This document shows, in pieces, positions 8,057 to 16,349 of a stretch of DNA of 42,606 nucleotides (positions are counted from its first letter, which is position 1; every line of letters starts with the position of its first letter). The DNA lies in contig NZ_LIGG01000001.1 of NCBI RefSeq assembly GCF_001273925.1, positions 2,720,392-2,762,997 on the forward strand. The letters run 5' to 3'. A model generated the notes under the pieces. The model made no database searches. It was not told the DNA's origin and saw nothing but the letters and a program-made list of their open reading frames with translations. Source of the stretch: Bacillus sp. FJAT-27251. Lineage in GTDB: Bacteria > Bacillota > Bacilli > Bacillales > Cytobacillaceae. The position numbers and the translations under genes are program-made.

Positions 8057-8098
8057 GGTTCTTTCTGCTTGTGAGGCAGCAGAACCGTCCCCCTGCTC
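8057..8098. repeat. Partial copy C of the dispersed repeat
   Basis: Contains the right end of the family (GTGAGGCAGCAGAACCGTCC then CCCTGCTCT) preceded by a short, imperfect left arm GGTTCTTTCTGC. Unlike the other copies it lies between divergent genes, upstream of both the purC-like gene and the DUF421 gene, so it cannot be acting as a terminator for either. Confidence 0.6.
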
Positions 8099-8158
8099 TA
8101 ATAATTCTTCCTGTAAATGGATAAGCTGTTCATATAAAAAGTCGGGGAGATGATTTGG

Positions 8159-8767
8159 ATGGATATGTCGTTTCTTTGGAAAGCGATTGTGCTGATCCTT
8201 TCAGGAATCATTCTGTTGAGGATTGCAGGAAGAAAATCGATCTCGCAGATGACCCTAGCCCAAACGGTTGTGATGATTTCGATTGGGACGGTCATTGTAC
8301 AGCCAATCGTCAATAAAAGTGTTGTGAAAGCAGTTGTAGGCGCAGCCGCTTTTGTGGCTGTCATTCTGATCCTGGAGTACCTGCAATTGAAATTTAACTG
8401 GTTTGAGACAGCGCTATCGGGAAAGTCAAAAACCGTGGTTGTGAATGGAAAATTAGATATTAAAAATATGAAAAAATTGAGGCTTACAGCCGACCAGCTT
8501 GAGATGAGGCTCAGAGGCAAGGGGATTACCCGCTTTCAGGACCTTAAAGTTGCCACGATTGAACCGAACGGCCTGCTTGGGTACGAATTGAAGGAAGACG
8601 CCAAGCCAGTTACGGTGGGGGAGTTAAAAAAAATACTGAATTCCTATGGACTACAACAACAGGATTCCAATCAGAAAGGCAACGAATCCTCCGCAACTAA
8701 CCAGCAAAATATCTTCACCGAGATAAACAGTTCAAAGGACCAAAACCATGCCGACTATTTACAATAA
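8159..8767 (+). CDS. DUF421 (YetF-family) membrane protein
   Basis: 202-aa protein with about three N-terminal membrane helices (within residues 1-75), including the family hallmark LLRIAGRKSISQMTLAQTVV, and a C-terminal cytoplasmic alpha/beta domain with VVVNGKLDIKNMKKLRLTADQL and LKVATIEPNGLLGYEL. The ATG at 8159 is preferred because GGGGAG at 8144 is 9 bases upstream; the ATG at 8150 would touch that site. Members of this family are common in spore formers, several copies per genome, and their biochemical role is not established. The C-terminal 40 residues are rich in Gln, Asn and Ser. It is monocistronic, ended by the hairpin of repeat copy D. Confidence 0.88.
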   Translation: MDMSFLWKAIVLILSGIILLRIAGRKSISQMTLAQTVVMISIGTVIVQPIVNKSVVKAVVGAAAFVAVILILEYLQLKFNWFETALSGKSKTVVVNGKLDIKNMKKLRLTADQLEMRLRGKGITRFQDLKVATIEPNGLLGYELKEDAKPVTVGELKKILNSYGLQQQDSNQKGNESSATNQQNIFTEINSSKDQNHADYLQ

Positions 8768-8768
8768 T

Positions 8769-8897
8769 GATGCACGGGGAGAGTTCTCTTGCCCCATTTT
8801 AAGCCTAATCCGCTGTGGGATTAGGCTTTTTGCGGGGATAAAAGGACAGATCATTCCTTACTGTCAGCAGGTGAGGCAGCGGAACCGTCCCCGTGTT
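8769..8897 (+). repeat. Full copy D of the dispersed repeat, with terminator hairpin
   Basis: Begins GATGCACGGGGA one base after the DUF421 stop codon and ends GGAACCGTCCCCGTGTTCT. The core is a perfect 11-bp stem AAGCCTAATCC / GGATTAGGCTT (8801-8828) followed by T residues, a good intrinsic terminator for the DUF421 gene. The terminal arms (GCACGGGGA...GTTC / GGAACCGTCCCCGTG) form a longer imperfect inverted repeat. Confidence 0.8.
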
Positions 8898-8966
8898 CTG
8901 AAAATTTGTTGTTTCTTATTGGTAAGTTTTGTCGTACAATGAATGGGACATGTTCATATTTGTTTC

Positions 8967-9055
8967 GCACTAGGGGAGCTGTAAGGCTGAGAAGCGGGTG
9001 AAATTCCTGCTGACCCTCATGACCAGAACTAGGTAATGCTAGCGTGGGGAAGTGC
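8967..9055 (+). promoter_or_regulatory. TPP riboswitch (THI element)
   Basis: All conserved parts of the thiamin-pyrophosphate aptamer are present in order: the closing stem GCAC/GTGC, TAGGGGAGCT, GGCTGAGA, GACCCT, GACCAGAACTAGGTAATGC and GCGTGGGGAAGTG. It lies about 150 bases before ykoF, with an intrinsic terminator between them. This fits transcription attenuation of ykoFEDC when TPP is plentiful. Confidence 0.97.
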
Positions 9056-9095
9056 AAGTGACTTCATTATTTTGCTGTATACTCTTTATGATTCA

Positions 9096-9127
9096 CTGCA
9101 TCTTCCTATTTGGAGATGCAGTTTTTT
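9096..9127 (+). terminator. Riboswitch-controlled terminator before ykoF
   Basis: Stem CTGCATCT(T)CC / GGAGATGCAG followed by six T residues, 41 bases after the TPP aptamer and 80 bases before the ykoF start. This is the expected position for the expression-platform terminator. Confidence 0.85.
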
Positions 9128-9206
9128 GTGTTTTACGAGTATACATGCATCCCCCAATCTGAAAAGCGAAACGGATAAAAAATGAAAAAAATAGGAGGAA
9201 GGTAGA

Positions 9207-9809
9207 ATGCAAGGTTTAAGTTGTGGAACAAGCAGAATCGCAGGGTGCCGTTTTTCCATCTATCCGATGGCAGACAATTTTGTTGAGGTGATTTTAGCCG
9301 CATTAAAAGAAACGGATACAAGCAAGGTCTGGATGGAAACGGATGATGTAACAACATGCATCAGAGGACGCAGTGAGCACGTTTTTGACGTAGCCAAGGC
9401 TATTTTCATCCACGCCGCTAAAACGGGTGTACACGTTGTGTTCAATGGAACATTTTCTGTCGGCTGCCCTGGAGACAGTGAAGGGGACAGCTATATGTCA
9501 GAGAATGATGAGCGCTTGAATGAAGAAGCCTCCAGCCAAGAAAAAGTGGAGGTGGCGACCCAATTTGCGCTCTATCCGATGAACAATCCCGACTATATGC
9601 AGATCATCGCCGATCAGGTAGAGGTGGCAAAGGATCACGGAACATTCACTAAGGGCGTCCATTATGCTTCCCGCCTTGATGGGGATGCGAACGATGTGTT
9701 TAAAACCCTTGAGCAATCCTTTGTTAATGCGTCCAAAACGCATGAACGCAGCCATGTGACGATGACAGCCATCGTTTCAGCGAACAGCCCATCAAAGAAG
9801 GACAAATAG
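9207..9809 (+). CDS. ykoF: YkoF, thiamine/HMP-binding protein
   Basis: 200-aa soluble protein of the YkoF family, built from two ferredoxin-like halves (here about 1-100 and 110-200). Each half has a recognisable repeat: CRFSIYPMADNFVEVILAAL in the first and ATQFALYPMNNPDYMQIIADQ in the second. B. subtilis YkoF binds the thiamine pyrimidine moiety (HMP) or thiamine and is encoded with an uptake transporter. It has an AGGAGGAAGG site and is the first gene behind the TPP riboswitch. It is expected to act as the cytoplasmic binding partner of the YkoEDC transporter. Confidence 0.95.
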   Translation: MQGLSCGTSRIAGCRFSIYPMADNFVEVILAALKETDTSKVWMETDDVTTCIRGRSEHVFDVAKAIFIHAAKTGVHVVFNGTFSVGCPGDSEGDSYMSENDERLNEEASSQEKVEVATQFALYPMNNPDYMQIIADQVEVAKDHGTFTKGVHYASRLDGDANDVFKTLEQSFVNASKTHERSHVTMTAIVSANSPSKKDK

Positions 9810-9860
9810 ACCGGTCAAAAACTAGGCAGGATTAAAATACCTTTTAAGGAGTTCATCCAA

Positions 9861-10463
9861 ATGACGAAATGGAATTTGCGCGAAATTGTTCTGATGGCGA
9901 TACTAGGTGTCGTGTTTGCCGTCATTTACCTATTCTTTTTCACGGTTGGAACGGGCATTACCAACCTCTTAACGCCATTTGGCCTGGGGCCTTTTGGATA
10001 TGAAGTCATCTTCGGGATCTGGTTTATCGTTTCCATCATTACCGCCTACATCATTCGCAAGCCAGGAGCTGCCTTAATTTCTGAAACGATTGCCGGGGGA
10101 GTCCAGGTGCTGTTAGGCTCCCCGGCAGGTCCGATGTTGATTGTTTCCGCCTTCATTCAGGGACTTGGCGCCGAAGCAGCCTTTGCGGCCACGAAATACC
10201 GGAACTATTCCAAAGGGGTCCTTGTTGCTGCCGGAATTGGTGCCGCTTTGACAAGTTTTGCCTGGGGTTTGTACCATTCCGGATATATTGCCCTTTCCCT
10301 CCCTCTGCTTAGCTCGATGCTGATTGTTCGTGTGATTAGCGGCGCCCTGATTGCCGGCCTTTTAGGAAAGTGGATCACCGAAAGATTGGCCGACACGGGT
10401 GTGTTGAGAAGCTATGCACTTGGAAAGGAGTGGCAGAAAAAACGTGAGCATAAAGCATCATAA
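9861..10463 (+). CDS. ykoE: YkoE, ECF-transporter substrate-binding (S) component
   Basis: 200-aa integral membrane protein with five to six hydrophobic helices and the glycine-rich segments PFGYEVIFGIWFI and VQVLLGSPAGPMLIVSAFIQGLGAE typical of the YkoE thiamine-related S component. It captures HMP or another thiamine precursor for the YkoD/YkoC energising module. The ATG at 9861 follows AAGGAG. It ends inside the start region of ykoD, so translation of the two is probably coupled. Confidence 0.95.
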   Translation: MTKWNLREIVLMAILGVVFAVIYLFFFTVGTGITNLLTPFGLGPFGYEVIFGIWFIVSIITAYIIRKPGAALISETIAGGVQVLLGSPAGPMLIVSAFIQGLGAEAAFAATKYRNYSKGVLVAAGIGAALTSFAWGLYHSGYIALSLPLLSSMLIVRVISGALIAGLLGKWITERLADTGVLRSYALGKEWQKKREHKAS

Positions 10464-12171
10464 GCCGCTCATCTCGGTCGAGGATTTTTCGTTTGGCTAT
10501 GATTCCGACAAGGAACCGCTTTTAAAAGAAATTTCACTGACCATTCGTCAGCAGGAAACAATTCTTTTGATTGGACCAAGCGGTTCCGGGAAAAGCTCTC
10601 TGTCTCTTTGCTTAAATGGCCTTTACCCTGAAGGTGTTGAAGGCTGGGCAACAGGAGAAGTGAAGTATAACGGAACCCCGTTAAGCCAGTTTAAAAAGGG
10701 AGAAATCAACAAGGAAATCGGGGTTGTCTTTCAGGACCCCGAGAGTCAATTTTGCATGGTGACGGTGGAGAATGAATTAGCGTTTACGCTTGAAAATATC
10801 AAAACACCAAGAGCAGAAATGGCTGGTAAAATTGACGGCATTTTACGTGCTGTCGGGCTCACCGAGGAAAAACATCGGCCGATCCATGAATTGTCTGGCG
10901 GGAATAAGCAAAAGGTGGCCCTTGCTTCGGTTCTCCTTTTAAATCCAGCATTACTGATCCTGGATGAGCCGACAGCGAACCTGGATCCAGCTTCCCGGTT
11001 TGAATTCATTCAATTGATCCATTCATTACAACAAGAGCGGGGTTTTGCCTTATTGATTATCGAACATCAGCTGGATGATTGGCTTCCGATGGCGGACCGG
11101 GTCGTAGCCATCAATCGGAATGGAAGCATCATGTTGGAAGGAAAGCCTGAAGATGTGTTTTATAGCCAAGCTCATCAGCTAAAAGAAGAAGGGATCCACA
11201 TCCCGAGAATCGTGGAAACCGTTCTTGATGGATTTGGAGGAGAGGTTCCTGAAACCGACCGACCCCTAACCGAAGAGGACTTGGTTTCATGGATGAACAG
11301 CTCCGGCCGCACTCTGGATCCCTTTCCAAGTGACAATAAGGTACGTAACACATCCGCGATTATGAGAAATGAAGTTTTATCCATAAGGGATGTTTCGTTC
11401 TCGAGGGGGAAGAAGCCAATCCTGAAAGGAATCAACCTTTCACTGCATGAAGGAGAGCTGATTGCCATCGTCGGTAAAAACGGGGCAGGTAAGTCGACGT
11501 TGTTGCAGGTAATGTCAGGAATTCTGAATCCTAAAACAGGTAGCAGATTGCTTTTGAATAAAAGCTATGAAGCTTGGTCGGAGCGTGAAATGAGGAAAGT
11601 CATGGGGTATGTGTTTCAAAACCCTGAGCATCAATTCATTACGGATACGGTTTACGATGAAATCGCGTTCGGAATGAAGCTAAACCGGACTAATCAGGAC
11701 CAAATTGAGCATAACGTACACCAGCTGCTGCAGCGTTTTCATCTGCTGTCCCATATTTGGAGCAATCCCTTTGCCTTAAGCGGCGGACAAAAACGGCGTC
11801 TAAGTGTAGCGACGATGCTGGAGGACACGCCAAGTGTTTTACTGTTCGACGAACCGACCTTTGGCCAGGATGCGCAAACAACGAAAGAATTGATGCAGAT
11901 GATTCAAACGCTCCAAAAGCAGGGGACAGCGATCGTATTCGTTACACATGACATGGACCTGGTCGACCGTTATTGTGAAAAAGTGCATGTCGTAAACGGA
12001 GGGGAAGTGAGCTTCAGCGGAAAGCCGGATGAACTATGGGAAAGACCGGACATCCTCCATGAGGCGAAACTCAGGCTCCCTTTCCGGGCAAGAATCAATC
12101 AATTGCGTGAAAATCTCCAAGCAAGCGAGAACAAACAGGGAGTGGTGATGGCGCATGCTAACATCCATTAA
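10444..12171 (+). CDS. ykoD: YkoD, fused double ATPase of the thiamine-precursor ECF transporter
   Basis: 575-aa ABC ATPase with two complete nucleotide-binding domains in one chain. Domain 1 (about 10-250) has Walker A GPSGSGKSS, signature LSGGNKQK and Walker B LLILDEPTANLD. Domain 2 (about 315-540) has GKNGAGKST, LSGGQKRR and LLFDEPTFGQD. It powers uptake through YkoE and YkoC. The GTG at 10444 is chosen because AAGGAG at 10425 precedes it, although the spacing is long at 13 bases; an in-frame ATG at 10414 has no site. It overlaps the end of ykoE by 20 bases and the start of ykoC by 17. Confidence 0.93.
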   Translation: MSIKHHKPLISVEDFSFGYDSDKEPLLKEISLTIRQQETILLIGPSGSGKSSLSLCLNGLYPEGVEGWATGEVKYNGTPLSQFKKGEINKEIGVVFQDPESQFCMVTVENELAFTLENIKTPRAEMAGKIDGILRAVGLTEEKHRPIHELSGGNKQKVALASVLLLNPALLILDEPTANLDPASRFEFIQLIHSLQQERGFALLIIEHQLDDWLPMADRVVAINRNGSIMLEGKPEDVFYSQAHQLKEEGIHIPRIVETVLDGFGGEVPETDRPLTEEDLVSWMNSSGRTLDPFPSDNKVRNTSAIMRNEVLSIRDVSFSRGKKPILKGINLSLHEGELIAIVGKNGAGKSTLLQVMSGILNPKTGSRLLLNKSYEAWSEREMRKVMGYVFQNPEHQFITDTVYDEIAFGMKLNRTNQDQIEHNVHQLLQRFHLLSHIWSNPFALSGGQKRRLSVATMLEDTPSVLLFDEPTFGQDAQTTKELMQMIQTLQKQGTAIVFVTHDMDLVDRYCEKVHVVNGGEVSFSGKPDELWERPDILHEAKLRLPFRARINQLRENLQASENKQGVVMAHANIH

Positions 12172-12934
12172 TCCAACGATGAAGGCTTTTGCTGTATTGA
12201 TTCCAGCCCTGCTCCTGGCATTCACGTTCGATCCGCTGACACCACTCATTTATTTGATATTTACGGTTGCAGTCACGTTTTTCACGGGCGAAGTGGCTTT
12301 CAAGCGGTGGGTCATCATTGTTTCGCCTTTTCTTTTATTGGCAGCAAGCTTTGCCTGGATGACCATGCTCCATCCTGGCGGCGCTTTTTCTGGCGGGGAC
12401 GTGTTATTTTCCCTTTGGTCGTTCCAGGTGACTTCAGAAAGCTTTCAGGCCGGAATTTCATTAGGCTTGCGCTCTCTTTCTTTCGCAGCGTTATCTCTGC
12501 TGTTCATCTTAACGACCGACTCCACGAAATTCATGTTAAGTTTGATGCAGCAATGCAAGCTGCCGCCAAAGCTGACATTCGGGATTTTAGCCGGTTATCG
12601 TTTTTTGCCGACCTTCCGTTACGAGCTCCAAGTGCTAAGGCAAGCCCATCGCATTCGAGGGGTAGGGAGGGCAAGGGGAGTCAAAGAGCGTGTGCATCAG
12701 TTTCGGCGCTATGCCATTCCGCTTTTAGCCAATGCCATCCGTAAAGCGGAGCGGGTAGCGCTTGCGATGGAATCAAAAGGATTTACCGGAGAAGCCGACC
12801 GGACTCATTATCATGAAATGACCATCCAAACTCGTGATTGGGTTTTTGTGAGTGTCTTTGTTGCCATGTTTTTCGTCAGTGTGTTTTTATCTTATCAGCT
12901 CGGGTTTTTAAATATTTTTGGGAAACAGTTTTAA
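12155..12934 (+). CDS. ykoC: YkoC, ECF-transporter T component
   Basis: 259-aa membrane scaffold of the energy-coupling-factor transporter, linking the YkoD ATPase to YkoE. It has five or so membrane helices, and the cytoplasmic coupling helix contains LRQAHRIRGVGRARGVKER followed by LAMESKGFTG, matching the two Ala-Arg-Gly type motifs of EcfT proteins. It starts inside ykoD (17-base overlap), is the last gene of the operon, and is followed by a strong terminator. Confidence 0.93.
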   Translation: MLTSINPTMKAFAVLIPALLLAFTFDPLTPLIYLIFTVAVTFFTGEVAFKRWVIIVSPFLLLAASFAWMTMLHPGGAFSGGDVLFSLWSFQVTSESFQAGISLGLRSLSFAALSLLFILTTDSTKFMLSLMQQCKLPPKLTFGILAGYRFLPTFRYELQVLRQAHRIRGVGRARGVKERVHQFRRYAIPLLANAIRKAERVALAMESKGFTGEADRTHYHEMTIQTRDWVFVSVFVAMFFVSVFLSYQLGFLNIFGKQF

Positions 12935-12944
12935 CCCTACAGTT

Positions 12945-12978
12945 AAAAGCCGCACTGCAGCCAGTGCGGCTTTTATTT
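12945..12978 (+). terminator. Rho-independent terminator of ykoFEDC
   Basis: Perfect 13-bp stem AAAAGCCGCACTG / CAGTGCGGCTTTT with a 4-base loop, running into a T-rich tail 10 bases after ykoC. Confidence 0.9.
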
Positions 12979-13017
12979 ATTACTTTCAATGGTTTCAATG
13001 AATTTCTCGCTTGTTTC

Positions 13018-13048
13018 AAGCCTAATCCGCTGCTGGATTAGGCTTTAT
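13018..13048 (+). repeat. Core hairpin (copy E) of the dispersed repeat
   Basis: The same 11-bp stem AAGCCTAATCC / GGATTAGGCTT as in copies D and G, followed by TTATTT, but without the flanking GGGACGGTT arms. It lies 83 bases after the ykoC stop and after that operon's own terminator. Confidence 0.75.
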
Positions 13049-13163
13049 TTGCCGCTTTGGTCCGTTTATTTTCCATTTTCTCTGATTTACTTTCCATTTC
13101 GATGCATTTATTTTCCGATTAAACCTATTTACTTTCCAAATTCCCTGATTTACCTTCCAACTT
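13038..13163. repeat. Six-unit 21-bp tandem repeat
   Basis: Five consecutive 21-bp units (13059-13163) follow the pattern nnnnnRTTTAYYTTCCnnnTT with no length variation. A sixth, weaker unit at 13038-13058 overlaps the right arm of the copy E hairpin. The TTTATTTTCC core resembles the 3' half of the CGGA hairpin repeats at 6846-7036. The rest of this 400-bp gap, 13164-13335, shows no clear gene or strong hairpin. Confidence 0.75.
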
Positions 13164-13335
13164 CCACTTCCTGTAAAATCTAAAAGCCCATTGATGTCTC
13201 AAACTCTGTCAAATCCGCCACGACTACTTTGTATTTGCTCCGCGAAATCATACCATTATCCAAGATATAGAATTTCAGCATAATTATCACAGAAGTAACC
13301 AAAAATAGGCGTAAATCAAATCAAGGGGCCAAGTT

Positions 13336-14907
13336 ATGAAATCTATGTGGGGAAGGAAAGAAAAGGCTGGAATTCCGAATGTCCAATTGGAAGAATCGTT
13401 GGACTCCATACCGGAAATTCCACTAAGTCCAATATTAAATAAAAATATAGACATGCTGAAATCCGTCTATAAGGATTGCTTGGATGTGGTATTCCGCGAA
13501 TTTAGTATTGGCAGCGAGATCGATGCTGTTCTTCTTTACATAGATGGCCTGTCAAATACCGAAGAGGTCGATCAGCACGTGCTTATGCCACTCATCCAAC
13601 TGGAAAGTCCGGAACACGATTCTTTATTTGCGAGAATAAAAAACGAAATATCTGTTTCTGACGTGAAGGAAATTCAAACGATACCGGATATTTTCAAACA
13701 AATTTCCAATGGCAACTCCATCATTTTAATAGAGAACCAGGCAAAGGGACTTTCGATCGGTCTGCCGAAGTGGGAAAAACGCAGCATTACCGAACCTACC
13801 GCCGAACCGGTCATTCGTGGTCCCAGAGAAGGATTTATTGAAACAGTACGCGTGAACACCTCCCTTTTACGCAGGAAAATCCGTCACCCATTATTAAAAC
13901 TAAAACAAATGGATATTGGGAGGTACACGGCAACACATGTCGTCGTGGCGTATATTGAAGGAATTGCTGACCCGACTTTAGTTGAAGAGGTTACCAATCG
14001 ACTGAAGCGAATTAAGATTGATGGCATTTTGGAAAGCGGATATATTGAGGAGATGATCCAGGACTCCCCATATTCTCCTTTCCCGCAGCTTTTATACACG
14101 GAACGTCCAGATGTCGCCGCAGCCAGTCTGCTGGAAGGGCGTGTGGTTATTTTGATTGACGGCACCCCTATAACCCTGGTTGCTCCCTGTACGTTCGCAA
14201 GTTTATTGCAGGCACCCGAGGATTACTATAATCAGATTTACCTGAGCACCTTTATTCGCTGGCTGCGCTATCTCTTCTTTCTAATCGCTTTGCTTGCGCC
14301 ATCAGCGTACGTGGCAATCTTAACCTTTCATCAGGAAATGATTCCGACCTCGCTGCTGTTAACCATTGCTGCAAGTCGTGAACAAATCCCCTTTCCAGCT
14401 TTGGTTGAGGCGTTTATCATGGAAATCACTTTTGAGGCGCTGCGCGAAGCAGGTGTAAGACTGCCAAAACAAGTTGGGGCAGCTGTGAGTATTGTCGGCG
14501 CGCTCGTGATCGGACAAGCAGCGACAGCAGCAGGATTGGTTTCACAACCGATGGTTATGGTGGTGGCCATTACAGGTATTGCTTCATTCTTATTGCCAAG
14601 ATATGCAATTGGCATCTCGATTCGAATGCTCCGCTTTCCAATCATGATTTTATCCGGAATGATGGGGCTATTAGGCATCATGGTTGGCATAACCGCCATA
14701 GTCGCACACTTGTGCACGCTTAAATCATTTGGTGTTCCTTATCTTAATTCGGCAGCACCGCTAAAGGTTCAAAATTTGAAGGATGTCCTGGTTCGTGCCC
14801 CGTGGTGGGCAATGGACACAAGACCAGAATTTTCCGAAGAGACGAACCCAAGCAGTAAATCACGGAACCAAATGCCGAGTCCAAAGAATAATGGCGGTGG
14901 AAGCTGA
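13336..14907 (+). CDS. GerA-family spore germination receptor, A subunit
   Basis: 523-aa inner-membrane protein of the GerAA/GerKA/GerBA family, part of the nutrient receptor that triggers spore germination. An N-terminal cytoplasmic region (about 1-290) with PRDGF-like GPREGFIETVRVNTSLLRRKI and an ILIDGTPITLVAP segment is followed by a membrane region (about 295-460), then a C-terminal tail ending PSPKNNGGGS. The ATG at 13336 follows AAGGGG. Its stop overlaps the start of the C subunit (TGATG). Such operons are normally forespore-expressed under sigma-G; I could not identify a convincing sigma-G promoter. The germinant cannot be predicted. Confidence 0.95.
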   Translation: MKSMWGRKEKAGIPNVQLEESLDSIPEIPLSPILNKNIDMLKSVYKDCLDVVFREFSIGSEIDAVLLYIDGLSNTEEVDQHVLMPLIQLESPEHDSLFARIKNEISVSDVKEIQTIPDIFKQISNGNSIILIENQAKGLSIGLPKWEKRSITEPTAEPVIRGPREGFIETVRVNTSLLRRKIRHPLLKLKQMDIGRYTATHVVVAYIEGIADPTLVEEVTNRLKRIKIDGILESGYIEEMIQDSPYSPFPQLLYTERPDVAAASLLEGRVVILIDGTPITLVAPCTFASLLQAPEDYYNQIYLSTFIRWLRYLFFLIALLAPSAYVAILTFHQEMIPTSLLLTIAASREQIPFPALVEAFIMEITFEALREAGVRLPKQVGAAVSIVGALVIGQAATAAGLVSQPMVMVVAITGIASFLLPRYAIGISIRMLRFPIMILSGMMGLLGIMVGITAIVAHLCTLKSFGVPYLNSAAPLKVQNLKDVLVRAPWWAMDTRPEFSEETNPSSKSRNQMPSPKNNGGGS

Positions 14908-16100
14908 TGGGGAGGATTCAGGCTATAACCAGGGCTTCGGCGTTATCCTTTCTGATTTGCCTATCTTCAATGGTACTTACAGGGTGCTGGGATCGAACCG
15001 AAGTCAATGACTTGGCTCTTATTTTAGCGGCGGGTATGGATAAAGGGAAGAAAAGCAATGTTGAACTCTCCGTTCTCGTCTTTATTCCGCAGCCGCAAAG
15101 TGGACAAGGAGGGTCGGGAATGTCGGGCGGGGGCAGCAGCAGCCAGTCCTTCGTGAGATCAGCTGAGGGAGAAACCGTTGCCGATGCGATGACACAGCTC
15201 CAGGAAGCACTGACAAGGGAGATTTTTTGGGGGCAAAACGAAGTACTCCTTATTGGAGAGGAATTAGCCAGGGAAGGAATAAATAGCCAAGTTGATTTTT
15301 GGATGCGGCACTCAAAGCCCCGGATACGAGCCGATGTATTTGTATCTAAAGGAAAAGCAAAGGACGTTTTAACAGCTATGCCCGAATTGGAAAGGGACGC
15401 CTCAAAGCAACTTCGCAAATTAGTCAAAACACATATTGGTGTCCAGGTAACAGTAAAGGATTTAACGCAAATGCTATCCGGTGATTCAAATGCAGCCGTA
15501 CTGCCATGGGTTGAAAACCTGCCATCATCACAGATGGACAAAAATAAGGATATTCCCATTATTAACGGGGCTGCTATTTTTAAGCAAGGAAAGATGGTCG
15601 GAAAATTAAGTGATAAAGAAACAAGGGGTATTCTTTGGCCAAGGAATGAGATTGAATCCGGCGTGATTACGATTTCTATTGAAGATGAGCCAGGCTTCAT
15701 TTCCCTGGATTTATTAAGGGACCATAATGAATTGATCCCTTCGATCAAAAACGGCAAATGGAGCATGCACATTAAAACAGAGGCAGACTTTGAAGTGATT
15801 GAAAATACGACAAAACAAAACTTATTCACTCCAGATATGATGAAAAAAGCTAAGCAAAAGGTTAAGAGTGAAATTGAACAGAGGGAAAAGTTAGCTTTTG
15901 CGATTGTGCAGAAAAAGTTACATGCTGATGTTTTTGGTTTTGCGGTAGAATTCGAGAGGAAATATCCACAAGTTTGGAAACAAAAGAAAGACGAGTGGAA
16001 TGACATTTTTCCGGAGGTAGCAGTTACCTTCGACACGAAGGTAAAAATCGAAAGAACAGGTCTGGCAACCGGGAAACGCAAACGGGGTGACGAGCGTTGA
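14907..16100 (+). CDS. GerA-family germination receptor, C subunit (lipoprotein)
   Basis: 397-aa lipoprotein of the GerAC family. The signal peptide ends in the lipobox LTGC with C27 as the lipidated residue, followed by the near-invariant WDRTEVNDLALILAAG of this family. The rest is the three-domain extracytoplasmic part (family knowledge). It is translationally coupled to the A subunit by a TGATG overlap and to the next small gene by a 4-base overlap. A long open frame on the opposite strand (14918-16081) mirrors this gene and is treated as a shadow. Confidence 0.95.
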   Translation: MGRIQAITRASALSFLICLSSMVLTGCWDRTEVNDLALILAAGMDKGKKSNVELSVLVFIPQPQSGQGGSGMSGGGSSSQSFVRSAEGETVADAMTQLQEALTREIFWGQNEVLLIGEELAREGINSQVDFWMRHSKPRIRADVFVSKGKAKDVLTAMPELERDASKQLRKLVKTHIGVQVTVKDLTQMLSGDSNAAVLPWVENLPSSQMDKNKDIPIINGAAIFKQGKMVGKLSDKETRGILWPRNEIESGVITISIEDEPGFISLDLLRDHNELIPSIKNGKWSMHIKTEADFEVIENTTKQNLFTPDMMKKAKQKVKSEIEQREKLAFAIVQKKLHADVFGFAVEFERKYPQVWKQKKDEWNDIFPEVAVTFDTKVKIERTGLATGKRKRGDER

Positions 16101-16318
16101 AGATGCTTGGGATAGTAGGGGTAAGCGTTATACTGGGGCTAATCTTTTTCTTCCAATGGCCAAGATTGGAGAAAAGTGAAAAAAAGATTAAGACGGCTTT
16201 CTTTTCGATCATGGTGATTAATTGGGTCCTGGCTGTTTTACTGGTGCTTTTTCCGGAAATGCCAGGTCCCGGGCAAATGATTGATTTCATCTACCAGCCA
16301 TTTGAGCCATTTTGGTAG
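16097..16318 (+). CDS. Small two-helix membrane protein, germination receptor D-like subunit
   Basis: 73-aa protein with two predicted membrane helices (about 3-20 and 34-54) separated by a charged loop (RLEKSEKKIKT) and a short Pro-rich tail. Small proteins of this size and topology, called D subunits, accompany several GerA-type operons in Bacillus; I base the call on size, topology and position rather than on a motif. The TTG at 16097 lies 6 bases after GGGGTGA and overlaps the C-subunit stop. The ATG at 16103 is the alternative start. Confidence 0.75.
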   Translation: MKMLGIVGVSVILGLIFFFQWPRLEKSEKKIKTAFFSIMVINWVLAVLLVLFPEMPGPGQMIDFIYQPFEPFW

Positions 16319-16349
16319 TTAAACCCTTTTAGAAAAGGCAGGTACAAAC

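Noticed and set aside
13200-13335. A CATAATT sequence near 13278 as a sigma-G -10 box for the germination operon.
   Set aside because: No matching -35 element was found at 17-18 bp spacing, so the promoter is not supported.
14918-16081. A 387-codon open frame on the minus strand opposite the germination C-subunit gene.
   Set aside because: The plus-strand frame encodes a clear GerAC-family lipoprotein; the minus frame is its mirror image without recognisable domains or a ribosome binding site.
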